Below, piece by piece: positions 39,401 to 50,327 of a stretch of DNA of 64,000 bases (positions are counted from its first letter, which is position 1; each line of letters starts with the position of its first letter). Under the pieces are notes generated by a model. It did not search any database. It was not told the origin of the DNA and worked only from the letters and a program-made list of their open reading frames with translations. The stretch comes from Ciona savignyi. Lineage: Eukaryota > Chordata > Ascidiacea > Phlebobranchia > Cionidae. A program made the position numbers and the translations under genes. The stretch is from NCBI GenBank assembly GCA_000149265.1, contig CH002903.1, positions 179,233-243,232 on the forward strand, read 5' to 3'.

Positions 39401-42400
39401 GGCAAAATATGTTATATTATATTGTGTTGATGATTTATAATTAAAAGTGCGCGAAATTAGTAACGGTAATTTATATTTTCGCGATTTTGTTAAATTTTGT
39501 AATTCGCGAACTTTAAAAAACGGTTCGCGAACCCTTGCATCCTTTACACTAAGCAGGGTAATGGCAAATAAATTATTGCTCTATTTTTCGTAAATTTGAT
39601 TTTTGAGTAGGTGAGGCGTGAGCATGAATCACAAATCTCAAGGGGGGCGCGACTGAAAAAGTTTAGAACCACTGCTTTTAAAAGGGGAACTGAAGTCAAT
39701 TTTAAGAATATCTTAATAAATGGAAAAAAATACGCTGATTTCAAAAATCAAATCAGTTTCTTTCAATATTTTTTTGTTAAAAAGTTATGAGCAGATATGT
39801 ATTTCATTTTATGTTAGGGGATTTCCCGTATTACGTCATTGACGTTGTTGAGATTTCGTGCCTATATGCGTTGTATACAATCATGTGCCAGTTTCGAGGT
39901 AAATTAGTAACAGAAGCGCCTGCAGGAGCGTTGTATTTTCGTTTTTTTATGAAGATTTAGCATAACACTTGTCATATAGCCCAACTGAACCAATGTACGC
40001 GCGTGACAGCTTACCTTAAGCGGCCATTCAGGCCTGCACGGTCCTGGACCTGAGCTGAATGCTGAGGTATACATTTCTCCTATTTAAATGACTTTAAATA
40101 ATAAGTCTTAGCAATTTATATCATAAATCATAGAAGTGAAGACAGAACAAAAAAACTAGAACAGGAGGCAGTAAACTGTAACTGCCAGCAATTTATAGAA
40201 ATAAACCAGCCATTAATCAAAGATCAGACTATGCAGTGGGAACAGCATATTTCTTTTATAATTGTTGCTTTTCAATATATAGCCATAATCTGTAACGTAG
40301 ACTAGCAATGATATTATCAACCCTTAGGCTACAAACTAAGAAATTTGGTATAGGCCTACATATACATAGGAGTTTTAACAAATTACTTTTGTTTTATTGA
40401 TTTCTAGAGTAAATTTAAGTTAATGTTGTAGCACTAAAATGGATGACAGTTTTCAGCATTCTGGCATGGACGAAAGAAGTTTTATTGTACACAATAAAAC
40501 AACACAAATTCAAAGTTGTAACAGGCAGTGTAAATAGACAATCAATTTAAAGCCTTCAATAGCATTGAAATCCTCACTGTTGGACGATTCGCTTGACTTT
40601 GAAGATGAAGACTGTGATGATGGTACATATTCACTTATTTTGCTCACATTTAACTCAGTATGAGAGCTACTCCCCACTGAAGATGCAATTTCATCACTAA
40701 ATGACACCAGAGATCCTGTGGTACTTATTTCTACAGAACTGGTTTCTTCCATTTCAGATTGCTTCATCTGTTTTTTGTCGCTGTGTGTGCATTAATAGAA
40801 ATTTGTACATCCCGGAGCAAAACAATATGCTCTAATCACTCTTCTTTCCTTCTCAATGGCTTCCATTACTTTGTAAACTTTAGGCATTTTACAACATCTA
40901 ATAAAAAGAACTGAATTGGAAAAGTGGTATATTCTTATTAACTTATTTGGGTAGTTAAGTAGAGGTTTATTATATATATTCTTCACTTACATATCTAAGT
41001 GCTTGTTGTGTACTTATTGTCGGACTACACATCAGCTATTGTGGATTAACTGGTTTATGCAATAAGTGGTATTCTTAACCAGTAGGCTAATGCACAGTTT
41101 CAATACCAGCAGACATTAAATGCACCACATACACAACAGCAGACATTAAATGCACCACATACACAGCAGCAAAACATTATACAAACAGCCAAGGTAAACC
41201 ATGAAAGAAATAGGCTGTTCCCACTGCATAGTGTAGCCTTTGCTTGATGGCTGGTTTATTTCTATAAATTGCTGGCAGTTACAGTTTAATGTATTCTGTT
41301 CTAGTTTTTTTTGTTCTGTCTTCACTTTATGATATAAATTTCTAAGACTTATTATTCTAAAGTCATTTAAATAGGAGAAATGTATACCTTAGCATTCAGC
41401 TTAGGTCCAGGACCGTGCAGGCCTGAATGACCGGTTAAGGTAAGCTGTCACGCACGTACATTGGTTCAGTTAGGCTATATGACAAGTGTTATGCTAAGTC
41501 TCCATAAAAAAACGAAAATACAACGCTCCTGCAGGCGCTTCTGTTACTAATTCACCTCTAAACTGACACATGATTGTATACAACGCATATAGGCACGAAA
41601 TCTCAACAACGTCAATGACGTAATACGGGAAATCCCCTAACATAAAATGAAATGCATATCTGCTCATAACTTTTTAACAAAAAAATATTGGAAGAAACTG
41701 ATTTGATTTTTGAAATCAGCGTATTTTTTTCCATTTATTAAGATATTCTTAAAATTGACTTCAGTTCCCCTTTAATGCAATTATCTCTTCACTCCCTATC
41801 TCTGAATTCACAAAAATGGTTGTCACTCAAAATCCTACAAGAGCAAGTCTTATTTTTTTTCACCGTTTAAATTTAAAACTTGGTCTGTAACTTAAACCCA
41901 AAGCAACTAGAAGATGCACAATCAACACCTGTATTTTACGAAGCACTGCTACTTTACCTTAAAATTCACAGCTAAACGAGAACACCGGCGCGTAGCCTAG
42001 CACATGCTGCGTTCAACCATACAAACGTTAGGAAACCACTACCATTGTTACTCGGGAAAATACTTATTTAAATACCATGACTAGTAAGAAAGGGCCACAT
42101 GTCATTTCTAGTCGTGCATAGAGGTCTATTAAATGGTTATACGCCATTCGAAATGATCCTTTTCCGATCGCAGGGTTCTTAGCATATTGTAGCGCATATA
42201 TGAAAGTAGGCTCGGATTTTCCTTTCACTTCAAGGTCCACATCACACAGATTTGAATACATATCTCATCATCACTAGCTAGCTAGACAGTGTGTCCGTGG
42301 GAAAGGGACTTTACAGACATGGCCTTAACCCAGCGGATTATTGGGTTCTACCAAATTGAAGGAACGTGTCTCTTATACACAACACACTGCAATAGCTCCG

Positions 42401-44566
42401 GTTACCCGATGGTACGCGATGTGATCTGACGATTGCCCGTGTGTTAAGCCCCTTGGTTTTCCCATCCACGGGGATAAACATGAATATCCTATTCTATCCC
42501 ATTACTTTTACTGTTGCGTCGGTTTAACTCGTTTTGTCCGAATGCAGTAGCTTAAGCTGCTTCATACCACATACACACACTTATAAAGTTTCCATCGCGA
42601 CAGACATCATTCCCTTGGCCGATACTATTGCTTCATTTACGGCTAACAATTCGATTTTTACATTCGATTGTGCCCTAAATATTTAATCTTTAAAACCGAA
42701 CCATATTTGTTCTGGCAGCTTATCTGCCTCATGTCTTTGAGAAGTTGCATTGCAAACCTACCCATCAGTACATCATTTGGTTATTTTTGTACTTTTATGA
42801 AGAGAGTATTCCATGGTCATCGTTGATATGCTCTTTAAAGCAATTTCATCGTCCAGGGATGTTACAGGCAATATATTTAGTTTTCTTTTTTTCAACAATT
42901 CCGATTTTTTGTTTAAAACGCTGATTTTTTACTAAGTCACAAATTTCACTTTCGGTCAGCTATTTCAGGGACAGTTTGACCAGGTAAAGTAGGTGTTTGG
43001 CACCTTGCTTGAGCAAGTCGCTTCTGCTTCTCCGTCGTTTAAAAGAGTATGCCAAAAGCTGAACACGCTTAATCATACCTTATCCACCCTCACAGCTCAG
43101 CCCACAAACAATATTCAACTTCCACCCTTTATTTACTCCACCCTCGGCCACGAAATGCGTTACAACAACACTGTTGGTGTCCTTGGGTACGTCAATTTGG
43201 GAGACTACAGAGAAACAATACCAATTCCACCTCTTGGCAATGTAACGGTAAGTGATGTTTACCGGATAGTTATGTGTAACGGTCAGTACGTTGTCAGCGT
43301 TATGTGATGTGAAGGTTACAATTTTTTTGCGGTATATAATACTATGTTGCAAAAACTATAGCTTGCGAAATTAGGTTCATCTGTGCACACTTAAGGTATT
43401 GCAATATGCAGTACATGTTGACGACAATGCTGCAGTTTTTTCTCTTTAATCAACTCATTTACAACTACTTTTTATTTGAATACCCGAAGCTTGACATATA
43501 TACATCTATACTTCTAAGTTTAAACTGATGTATTGTAGGCCTACGCTATCCTTTAATTCAAAAACAGCATGATTAAACTTAACTATAATATACTAGCTCT
43601 TTACAAAGGTAAAGCAATGCTCTAACAAACAACAACCAAAACAGCCTGAAATATCTTCGTTTATTCTTACTTTTGTTCCCTTAGATTCGATTCATTCCAT
43701 CTTTATTTACCGGCACTGTGGTAACGCATTGCCACAACACTCCGCACTCCGACAAGGGCATGATGATGCTAGCCGAAATAGTAGAAGAAGGTATGAAAAA
43801 GTTGCTAAATTCAACAAAAGGCGTTTTGGTGTTTCTTCTGCGTTAAAAACTTAAGTTAAGCTTTATTCGTTAATATATTTCGATGTCTGCCAAGTTTTTG
43901 TGGAATCAAAAGTATTTAAGATTCAAGATGTGCATTTCAACCTTTGTATATTCGTTTTTAAAGCCGGAATTTTAGCTTATTTGCTAATATAGCCTATCTG
44001 GGTGTCTGCCAAATTATTTTGAGGTCGAAACCTGTCGCTGCATTTGACAAGGCCTTTGACCGACTCTGCCTGAATCTGCATATTATTTTAATGATTACCA
44101 ACCATTTAGCTTATGGTTTACAACTGCCTGTGTTTTTTTATTAGAAAGGTTAAAAATAATTGCCCTGGTGCATCCTGTGGATAGTCATAGGTTTGTACTG
44201 CTGGCTTGCGTTTATCTTTTTTCTTATAATGTCGACTGTATAGGTGAATAAGAAATTACAGTCTTTATATACATTTTATTATACAAACCATAATTACTGT
44301 GCATTGTATAAATCGCAATTATCCGATTCCGCGATTTCTAATATAGACTATAATTTTATACAGACGAATCCATTGACGGGGCGCGCGTAGATTGGAACGG
44401 AACATATCCCACTACCTGTCACCCGGGCGACTACCATCCTTCGATGCCGACTACCGCTCCATTTACAACTACTCTACCTCCACATCCCGAGGATTTCTTT
44501 GAGTTTTTAAATTACATGACTCGGAAACAGCAAAGTAACTACCCAGATTATTTCGTCCGTCCATAA
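33412..44566 (+). CDS. Laccase-type multicopper oxidase, copy 1
   Basis: Thirteen exons: 33412-33511, 33622-33806, 34174-34278, 34387-34518, 35765-35967, 36167-36307, 36488-36689, 36841-37103, 37200-37296, 37587-37716, 43048-43247, 43685-43790, 44364-44566; 688 residues. Signal peptide about 1-20 (MLDFKLLLLCAWFLATPIYG), so secreted. All copper motifs are present: HVHG (His121, 123), WYHPHFHG (164, 166), HPMHIH (466, 469, 471) and HCHNTPHSDKGM (His601, Cys602, His603, His607, axial Met612). Three-domain oxidases of this type couple one-electron oxidation of phenols or metals at the T1 copper to reduction of O2 to water at the trinuclear cluster. The axial Met is known to go with low to medium redox potential. 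The physiological substrate is unknown; tunic or pigment crosslinking, metal handling or defence are possible. Intron 10 is 5.3 kb and filled with repeats. The acceptor of exon 11 is altered relative to copy 2. Confidence 0.88.
34675..34860 (+). repeat. SINE-like repeat (family 2), diverged, in oxidase copy 1 intron 4
   Basis: tRNA-like head (GAACAGCTGAGTGGATTAGA, then GATCGAAACCGG), followed by 'GGACCCAGTGGATTAATC' and 'GGCGCAAGGTAATATGGAAA'. A shorter related copy lies at the equivalent place in copy 2 (about 53815-53960), so the insertion predates the gene duplication. Confidence 0.55.
35340..35585 (-). repeat. SINE-like repeat (family 2), reverse, in oxidase copy 1 intron 4
   Basis: Reverse-orientation family 2 copy: 'TTTATTCCCATGAATAGGAA', 'CAGATCACCTCGCCCCCACT', 'TTGCAGTGTGTTGTGTATGA', then 'CCAATTTCGAACCTGAAACC', which is the complement of the B-box end. 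It is absent from intron 4 of copy 2, so it inserted after the duplication or was lost there. Confidence 0.6.
35998..36070 (+). repeat. tRNA-Ser-like repeat (family 1) fragment
   Basis: Head ACGGTCCTTTAGCCAAATGA followed by TTAGCGCGACCTATTACTA, as in the array at 30.5-31.3 kb; the B-box half is missing. Lies in oxidase copy 1 intron 5. Confidence 0.6.
38237..38332. repeat. Short hairpin repeat
   Basis: Terminal inverted repeats GTTGAACGCCTCCTTCAT and ATGAAGGAGGCGGCGTTCAAC enclose about 55 bases. The GGAGGCGTTCAACTAATTA end also marks the partial copy at about 45073, so this motif appears to be the terminus of a mobile family. Confidence 0.65.
38359..39674. mobile_element. hAT-like non-autonomous element (outer)
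   Basis: Starts CAGGGGTTCTTAAACTGGGG and ends AAAGTTTAGAACCACTG, imperfect inverted termini of the common hAT type (CAGTGGTTCTNAAACTTT). The flanking octamers CTTTAATG and CTTTTAAA share five of eight bases and may be a decayed 8-bp target duplication. A GGGGGGCGCG block recurs near both ends. No transposase coding is seen. Confidence 0.6.
38675..39161. mobile_element. hAT-like MITE nested in the 38359-39674 element
   Basis: Inverted termini CAGGGTTGCCAGACG and ...GGCAACCCTG. Flanking CAACGAAT and GGACGAAT agree at six of eight positions, consistent with an 8-bp target site duplication. The interior carries repeated subterminal motifs ACGGCCAAA and TTCGGCC on both sides. It is 487 bases with no transposase frame. 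Confidence 0.75.
39681..41773. mobile_element. Inner foldback element with about 560-bp inverted arms
   Basis: Left arm 39681-40246 and right arm 41214-41773 are inverted copies, running from AAAGGGGAACTGAAGTC to GTGGGAACAGC. Shared blocks include TTTCCCGTATTACGTCATTG, AGAAGCGCCTGCAGGAGCGT and GGCCTGCACGGTCCTGGACC. The core of about 970 bases (40247-41213) carries a 29-bp direct repeat (41108-41165) and, on the minus strand, a broken coding remnant. A single arm occurs alone at 50328-50884. Confidence 0.85.
40510..40986 (-). pseudogene. Broken reading frame in foldback core, possibly THAP-like
   Basis: Minus-strand frame from the ATG at about 40890: MPKVYKVMEAIEKERR, then YCFAPGCTN, then a stop. 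A downstream frame (40767-40510) is Ser/Glu-rich without known domains. The C-x4-C motif after a short N-terminus resembles the start of THAP zinc-binding domains found in some DNA transposases, but the remaining THAP ligands are not visible. It may be the remnant of the element's own protein. Identity is uncertain. Confidence 0.3.
42290..42500 (+). repeat. SINE-like repeat (family 2)
   Basis: A well preserved body: 'CAGCGGATTATTGGGTTCTA', 'CCAAATTGAAGGAACGTGTC', 'AACACACTGCAATAGCTCCG', 'GATTGCCCGTGTGTTAAGCC', and the tail GGGGATAAACATGAATATCC. Lies in oxidase copy 1 intron 10, just outside the composite foldback. Confidence 0.7.
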
Positions 44567-46335
44567 TATTACCATAACTTGCATATAGGAATTCCGTAGA
44601 TTTTTTTGCGTGACGTTTGTGAAAGGTACAACATTGCTTTATATCCCTACATTTGTTAATGTGTATTGTATATTTTCTATGTCAAAATGACCTAACTTGA
44701 GTAAAGACTTTTAAGAAATGTATTGGGTTAATTCGAATTAATTTTAAAAAATACATGTTTTGTCAATTGTACCAGTATAAACTGCCCGTCTATATTTTAA
44801 CACTGTTTAACCGATGTATTTACATTTGTATATTAACCCTAAAAAGTGCAATAATCTGATTAAATACTTTATTTAAATTGAAATTAACATGTCCTTTTAT
44901 GGTCTTGACTGTGATTTCAAAGATGGGAACTTGATGTAGATTGGCCAAAACATTTTAATTAACTTACTTGAATTGAACTTGTGTATACTATGGCTTTCAT
45001 TGAATTGATAACAAAACAGTAACAGTCGGGTTGGAATTTTTTATAAAGTTGGATAACATGGTCCTGAGGTATAGGAGGCGTTCAACTAATTATTCTCTCT
45101 ATCTCTCCAATGCAAACTGACCTCACAAAAACGGCTGTCACTTAAAATCCTGACATAGGAAGTCTTAGATTTTCTCACAATTTAAAATTCAAGCTTAGAT
45201 CTTCAACCTAAACTCAAAACCCTCCAAAATTTTGCTTACTTTTTTTATATGGATACGAATTGTGTAGTAATCATACTTTCTACTATATTTACCATGTTTA
45301 TGCACAAAATTTCTCTTAGCATTTTGACTTAACTATTTAGTGACACATGATTAATTAACTATTGGTTCATAAAAGCGCTTAATTTGATGCAACAAACTAA
45401 CATTTACATTACCATTATGTTTAAAGCAGTATACATCTGTGTATACCGTAGTATAAGTTTTTCACCGTAACGCAGTTTTAAATGGGCATAAGTGGTATGT
45501 GGCTCTGATTTTGATAGGTGCATACTTGAGGAACGCAGCGCCTAAGGGCGGGGAATCCCCTGACAGTCGCGGCGGTGTGGCTACGCTCCTTACGTGCATT
45601 TGCCGTGGCTGGCAGAACTTTATTGGAATGATCACACAAGACATCGAACATCACAGAACATCGTTTTTGACTTGTACCCCATCACTCCAAACACAAACAT
45701 TCTCCGTGTGAAGATCATTCGATCTAACCCTTTTTTCCCGAATGACACAACCAACATGCATATCCGTTAAAATGAGAAGCACTTACAGTCCATTATAAGT
45801 ATTCGGCCGGACAAACGTGTGAAATTTCCTCATACCAATCGTTGTGTTACCGTTGTTTTTGCAGTAACCGAAAAATAAGATAAAGAAATTTATAACGTTT
45901 TCCTTAAACAAATTTTCTTCCTTCGTAATATATCACAAGTTTCGGAAATCAACGACTCTTGCTGAGCGTTTTTCTATTCATTTTCTGTTTGAAAACTTTT
46001 TTATATTTTGCACAATTTCGGTAATATAAAACGTTTATCCAACTTAAGCCGGGTGTACAACTGATGTATATTACGATATGTATATTGTCAATTATTCGAA
46101 GGAGGTTTTACCTCTTTTACTATTAGTTTTTATTGAAAGGGGAAAAACAAATAGACGAAACGAATATACGTATAACGTTAATTTGTTGTTTATTTTTACA
46201 CCAATACCATATTACACCCAAATTTCATTACATAGTTTCGGAAACTTTTTACAACACTATTATACCCAACACAATATTTGCAATGCTACATATGTCACGG
46301 TTTTACATTATTTGGAGTTGAATTATTATAAACAT
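44567..46335. other. Oxidase copy 1 3' flank and spacer
   Basis: About 44765-45075 is a sequence that recurs at about 50285-51180 (interrupted) and about 60230-60455, with landmarks TTTAACACTGTTTAACCGAT, GTGCAATAATCTGATTAAAT and AACAGTAACAGTCGGGTTGG. About 45070-45240 is a fragment of the outer foldback arm. From 45250 to 46335 I see no gene. TTTATT at 46189-46194 could be the poly(A) signal of the minus-strand gene that ends at 46336. Confidence 0.6.
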
Positions 46336-48400
46336 TTATATCGGTCTGAATTTCATCTCAATGAATTTCAATGAATATTTTGTGCCGTGAAATAAACTCC
46401 AACATGCAGCTTGGTAAGATGAAGTTTGGCAGCTAAGGTAATCCCCGTTTAAGTTGGAATGATAGCAGTTACCATACCACCAAGCTCCATGGTATGTAAT
46501 AGCGCAATTACCACTAGGGTATACATCGTTATCCACGTCTTTTGTTGTGAAGTGGCGCCCGTTGTGGTATGAAAGTGAATCCCCTATAATAAACATATTT
46601 ATAACACGCATCAAGCTTCTTTGCCTTTTCAGGCATTCTTAATCTTACCTGCATTTCCAGAATAACCTGTAACTTCAAAGGAATACTTTTCTTTAACGGA
46701 TCCGATGGAAAATAACCTATAAAAAGCAATTACGCCAAAGAGTTTATTGTATATCATAAAATTTAATATGAGCGTAATTAATAGCAGTTTTATATCTTAC
46801 GCGAATTTTGCAAATTTCTTCACATTTTTACAATCTCCCAATTCGATCCTTAGTTCATATTCCTTACCCTTAGTTAAAGCATGAAGATTTTCCAGTCCTA
46901 TAAATTTTAAATTTGACTTTAATAAATTGTTTTATTTTGTCAAAATATCCCACTCACCTAACCAAAATTCATTACTAAGATTCCCAAACATTTCCTGATA
47001 TTCAGCCCACGTTCGATAGAAGTTTTTTGAGCCGTCAGTGCGCCGCTGAAATACCTTTAACCAATATTTATTAGATAATAAAGAGCCAAAAAGTCAATAA
47101 ATCTCCACCAACCAGCCAACCGCCATCATCAGTGGTCTGATCGCAGTAAACTTTCAAAGTTTGATTATTTCTCGGGTTGTTAATGCTGTATATTTCACTT
47201 TTGTTGTGTCCTGCTCGTAACGCATCTTTGCATCCTTTAAGTACATTAAAGTCAAGAAAAATGTGCCATAATACAAAAAAAAAATCCTAAAAATTTAACT
47301 GAACACCATTGACACAATATTTAGAATACAAAACCCAATATGCCCAACCGTTAAAAAGAGGGCAATCTGCTACGTTGCACGTCATAGAATCGACCGAGTG
47401 GCCAACACAGCCTTCGCTGACAACCGAATCTACCGTGTCTTCAATGCATTGTCGCGTACGTCTGGTAACCCCACTTCCACAAGTTACTGAACATGCGCTC
47501 CATGCTTGCCAACTGGACCAAGAAGCTGTAGGTTGGTTTGTGTCTGTTTTGTTATGTGAATGAGTAAACAAAGGTATGTTATCACACTGACAATCGTATG
47601 TTTATATACCCCGCACCAATTGTGGGTTATCCAAGACATTACAGTGTGCGTCATATTATTGAGAAGTTCTTTTGGTTATAGTAAAAAGTAATTAATCTAT
47701 TTGGTCCTCTAAGTGCCTTGCAAGGACTCAACTCACGGCCAACTTCTAAAATCTAAAAGCCTCCTGCTGAATTTACTTTAGTAATACATAGCAAATATGA
47801 TGTATAGAAAACATGAATGCTTGTTTTGTCAGTCATTCCATAATAATTAAAACTAATGACCTTTAATTAAAGTAAAACGTTTGTCAAATCACAGACAATC
47901 ATCAGTTTTTCCGATAATACATTATGTATTTTTCCTACAAAACGCACATTGTCACACATCGTGTCCAGTAGTTATTGGTTCCTAACCGTGCCTAGGGTTT
48001 ACACTTTTATTACTGACCTTCGAAATATACCACTCAATCCACAATAAGATGAGATTGCCAGCCTGTAGACTGGTCAGTTCGCTTCATTTCAACCCAAAAT
48101 CCAGAAGAATTAACAACTTCCACTGTTACCTTGAATTTGTGTGGTAGAGATGGATTGTAGGTCGTAACTGATGCTTTGACGACAACCGGTACATAATTTA
48201 AGCACTTAAAGTAAGATACAAATACCCTTTTCGTCGGAAAATTCGAATTAGAATGAATCTCAGTACGACCTTGTAGAGGTGCTAGCTCTGCTATACAATG
48301 GATTGGCTTTAAAATCACAAAATTCAATAGTTTAAAATGACTTACCTGATAAAACAACGTTTAAACTACAGACACCGACAAACAGACCAAACAGTTTCAT
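46336..48400 (-). CDS. Secreted lectin-like/TSP1/fibrinogen-domain protein with in-frame TGA
   Basis: Minus-strand exons: 48400-48346, 48290-48018, 47525-47349, 47234-47113, 47054-46958, 46897-46801, 46716-46649, 46583-46336; the total of 1137 bases is exactly 379 codons. Signal peptide MKLFGLFVGVCSLNVVLS. Exon 2 resembles an H-type lectin domain (KRVFVSYFKCLNY ... FKVTVEVVNSSGFWV). Exon 3 is a thrombospondin type 1 repeat (WSSWQAWSACSVTCGSG). The rest is a fibrinogen C-terminal domain, with GCKDALRAGH, VFQRRTDGS, EFWLG, the calcium-loop segment DVDND, GAWWYGNC and SNLNGDYL. One TGA (48036-48034, codon 104) replaces an expected Trp at the end of the lectin exon (IVD-stop-VVYFE); everything after it stays in frame. 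The gene may be a fresh pseudogene, polymorphic, misread, or yield a short lectin-only product. Such proteins bind glycans in the extracellular space, often in innate recognition. It lies head to head with oxidase copy 2 and tail to tail with copy 1. Confidence 0.8.
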
Positions 48401-49914
48401 GATACTTAATTTAAATATTGGTCAAAATCACCTGCATAACTAATAAATCTTTACTAGCTAGGTCTTATGAAACATGTGTAGTTTTTGTTAAATTGCTTTA
48501 AAGCTCAGTGACTACGTTTAGATGTATGATTAAACAACACTAGTAGACCAGTAACAATTATTCCCATAAACATTGACAATATTAATCGCTAAATTAAAGG
48601 CAAAAACACGAAATGCGTACAAATTTAGTCTGTTGTTTATCCGAAATACAGAGGGTGTTGATGACGTATAATTAGTGTATATACTACTTGGTCTGCTTTC
48701 TGGCAACTATGCTTGCCGCACAGCGTTTTAAATAATATATAGAATCTAATATAAGAGTATAAAGTTAATCTGTAATTTACAAAAATCCTTTCTATTACAA
48801 AATATCTATTAAAATACAATTAAATGGTTTTGTGACATATTCATAATAATTAAATGGAGTATTTGCCCGATAACCTTCGGAAATAATGATGTTCAACGGA
48901 ACCAAAGAAAAATAAGCTATTAAAATGCAATTGATAATATGATTAGTGTAGGGCCAGGTTGACATCTAAATGACAAAAATGTTTTTTGTCTTGTTAGTCT
49001 GACGTTTTTAAAACAGAAGGCCAACTGTCTCTTATGTGCTGATTGACACCAGTCCATTTTAACGCAAACGACAAGTCGTCAGTCCTACAACGAAAAACAC
49101 GTTTTCAGGAATAGCGCATCATGCGCTTTTTTCCTACGACATGTTTTGTTTGGCGTACGGGGTTAATATCGTGAAATATCAGCCTATTGTTGCATTGCTA
49201 ATATGCAGTAAATATAGTAGTACTACGTGTAATAAATGTGTTTTATAAACCCACTAGTTTTAATTATACCAGAGAGTTTAGGTTAAAGTGGATTTGGACT
49301 TCAGTGCACTGCAATTAGGTCAAGGCAGCTAAATTTAGTTAAAAATTCTTATTTTGTGCTGTGATTAAATAGCCTAACACATCGTACACCATTTTAGATA
49401 AGCCGGTTGTGTATCCTAGAATTTACAGTACCAGTGCCAGTAGTTTTAAATTCACATGAATTTTACTTATAGGTATTGATTAAATTATTATGGATCCAAG
49501 AAAACCTTAATTGCTTATGGTTTTCTTTTTTTGAAAGGGACACATATTATTTTTTTTGCATTTATATTAAAATAATTTTTCAGATAAAGTAAACAACATG
49601 ACCTAGTTATGTTAAAAACCAAAATGTAAGGTTTTACTTGAGGGGGATCCCCTTAAATCACAAAAAAACTAATTTATTCCCTTTTCGGCATTTGATTTTG
49701 TAGTTTCGGAACGACCAAACTGATTATTTAAATTTTAATTATTTGTGGCATATTGTTTGTCTAATTTCCAGTTACATAGATAAATTTCTCAAATTGTTTA
49801 AGTTTTATTTTTATTCTTGTCCGCCCGTAGTCATCTAGAACGTGTTTTCAATTTGAAATAAATAAACTCTTCGCTTAAAAAAAACAAAACTTTTAAAATC
49901 GGGTTAAAACAATA
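48401..49914. other. Spacer upstream of the fibrinogen-domain gene
   Basis: AT-rich sequence containing, presumably, the minus-strand promoter. No exon, RNA gene or clear repeat could be supported. Confidence 0.5.
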
Positions 49915-50119
49915 AGCAAACTTCTATTTAACGTGGGCTGAATATCAAGAGAGTTTAGGAATCTTAGTAATGAATTTTGGTTAGGTAGTTATGGAATAAT
50001 CTGACTTAATCAACCGATTTCAGCAAAAGATAAAATTAAATAAGGTATGGAAAATTTTCATGCTCTAACACGAATGGAAAGTTATGAACTAAGAATAGAA
50101 ATGGGGGATTGTACAAACG
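49915..50119 (+). pseudogene. Fibrinogen-domain gene fragment
   Basis: Plus-strand remnant of two exons of the neighbouring fibrinogen-domain gene. 49915-49984 matches the exon ending in NEFWLG but lacks one base just after ACGTGGGCTGAATATCA, which shifts the frame. 50045-50119 matches the next exon (MENFHALTRMESYELRIEMG versus LENLHALTKGKEYELRIELG in the intact gene). The intron between them is unlike that of the intact gene. It is opposite in orientation to the intact gene and is followed directly by oxidase-derived sequence. Confidence 0.75.
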
Positions 50120-50290
50120 TTATTTGCTAATATATCTGGATGTCTGCCAAATTATCTTGAGATCGAAACCTGTCGCTGCCTTGGGCAAGGCATTTGATCG
50201 ACTCTGCCACAATAGTAACATAGACATTTTAAAAAAACATTAATTTTGAACCAGATTATGATTTACAGATGTTACAACTCATGTTTTGTT
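50120..50290 (+). pseudogene. Oxidase intron 12 fragment
   Basis: Similar to oxidase copy 1 intron 12 at about 43975-44110: both contain TTTGCTAATATA, GTCTGCCAAATTAT and CGAAACCTGTCGCTGC, followed by GGCAAGGC and CGACTCTGCC. The adjoining coding exons 12 and 13 are absent, so this is a truncated duplicate. Confidence 0.65.
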
Positions 50291-50327
50291 AACTGCCTGT
50301 ACCAATATAAACTGCCGGCCAAATTTT

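Larger units (their letters stand above)
37776..42160. mobile_element. Composite nested foldback in oxidase copy 1 intron 10
   Basis: Outer inverted arms of about 400-460 bases: left 37776-38237, right about 41784-42160. For example, 'CAGCATGTGCTAGGCTGCG' on the left pairs with 'CGTAGCCTAGCACATGCTG' on the right, and 'AACAATGGTGGT' pairs with 'ACTACCATTGTT'. Between them lie a small hairpin, a hAT-like element with another inside it, and an inner inverted-repeat element. A partial third copy of the outer arm (inner end) lies at 45070-45240. The equivalent intron of oxidase copy 2 is only about 570 bases and lacks all of it, so the insertions postdate the duplication. Confidence 0.75.

Noticed and set aside
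40510..40767. Independent Ser-rich protein gene on the minus strand
   Set aside because: Lies in the core of a foldback element with no splice or promoter evidence; treated as an element remnant.
46078..46374. 98-residue plus-strand frame
   Set aside because: AT-rich chance frame overlapping the 3' end of the minus-strand fibrinogen-domain gene.
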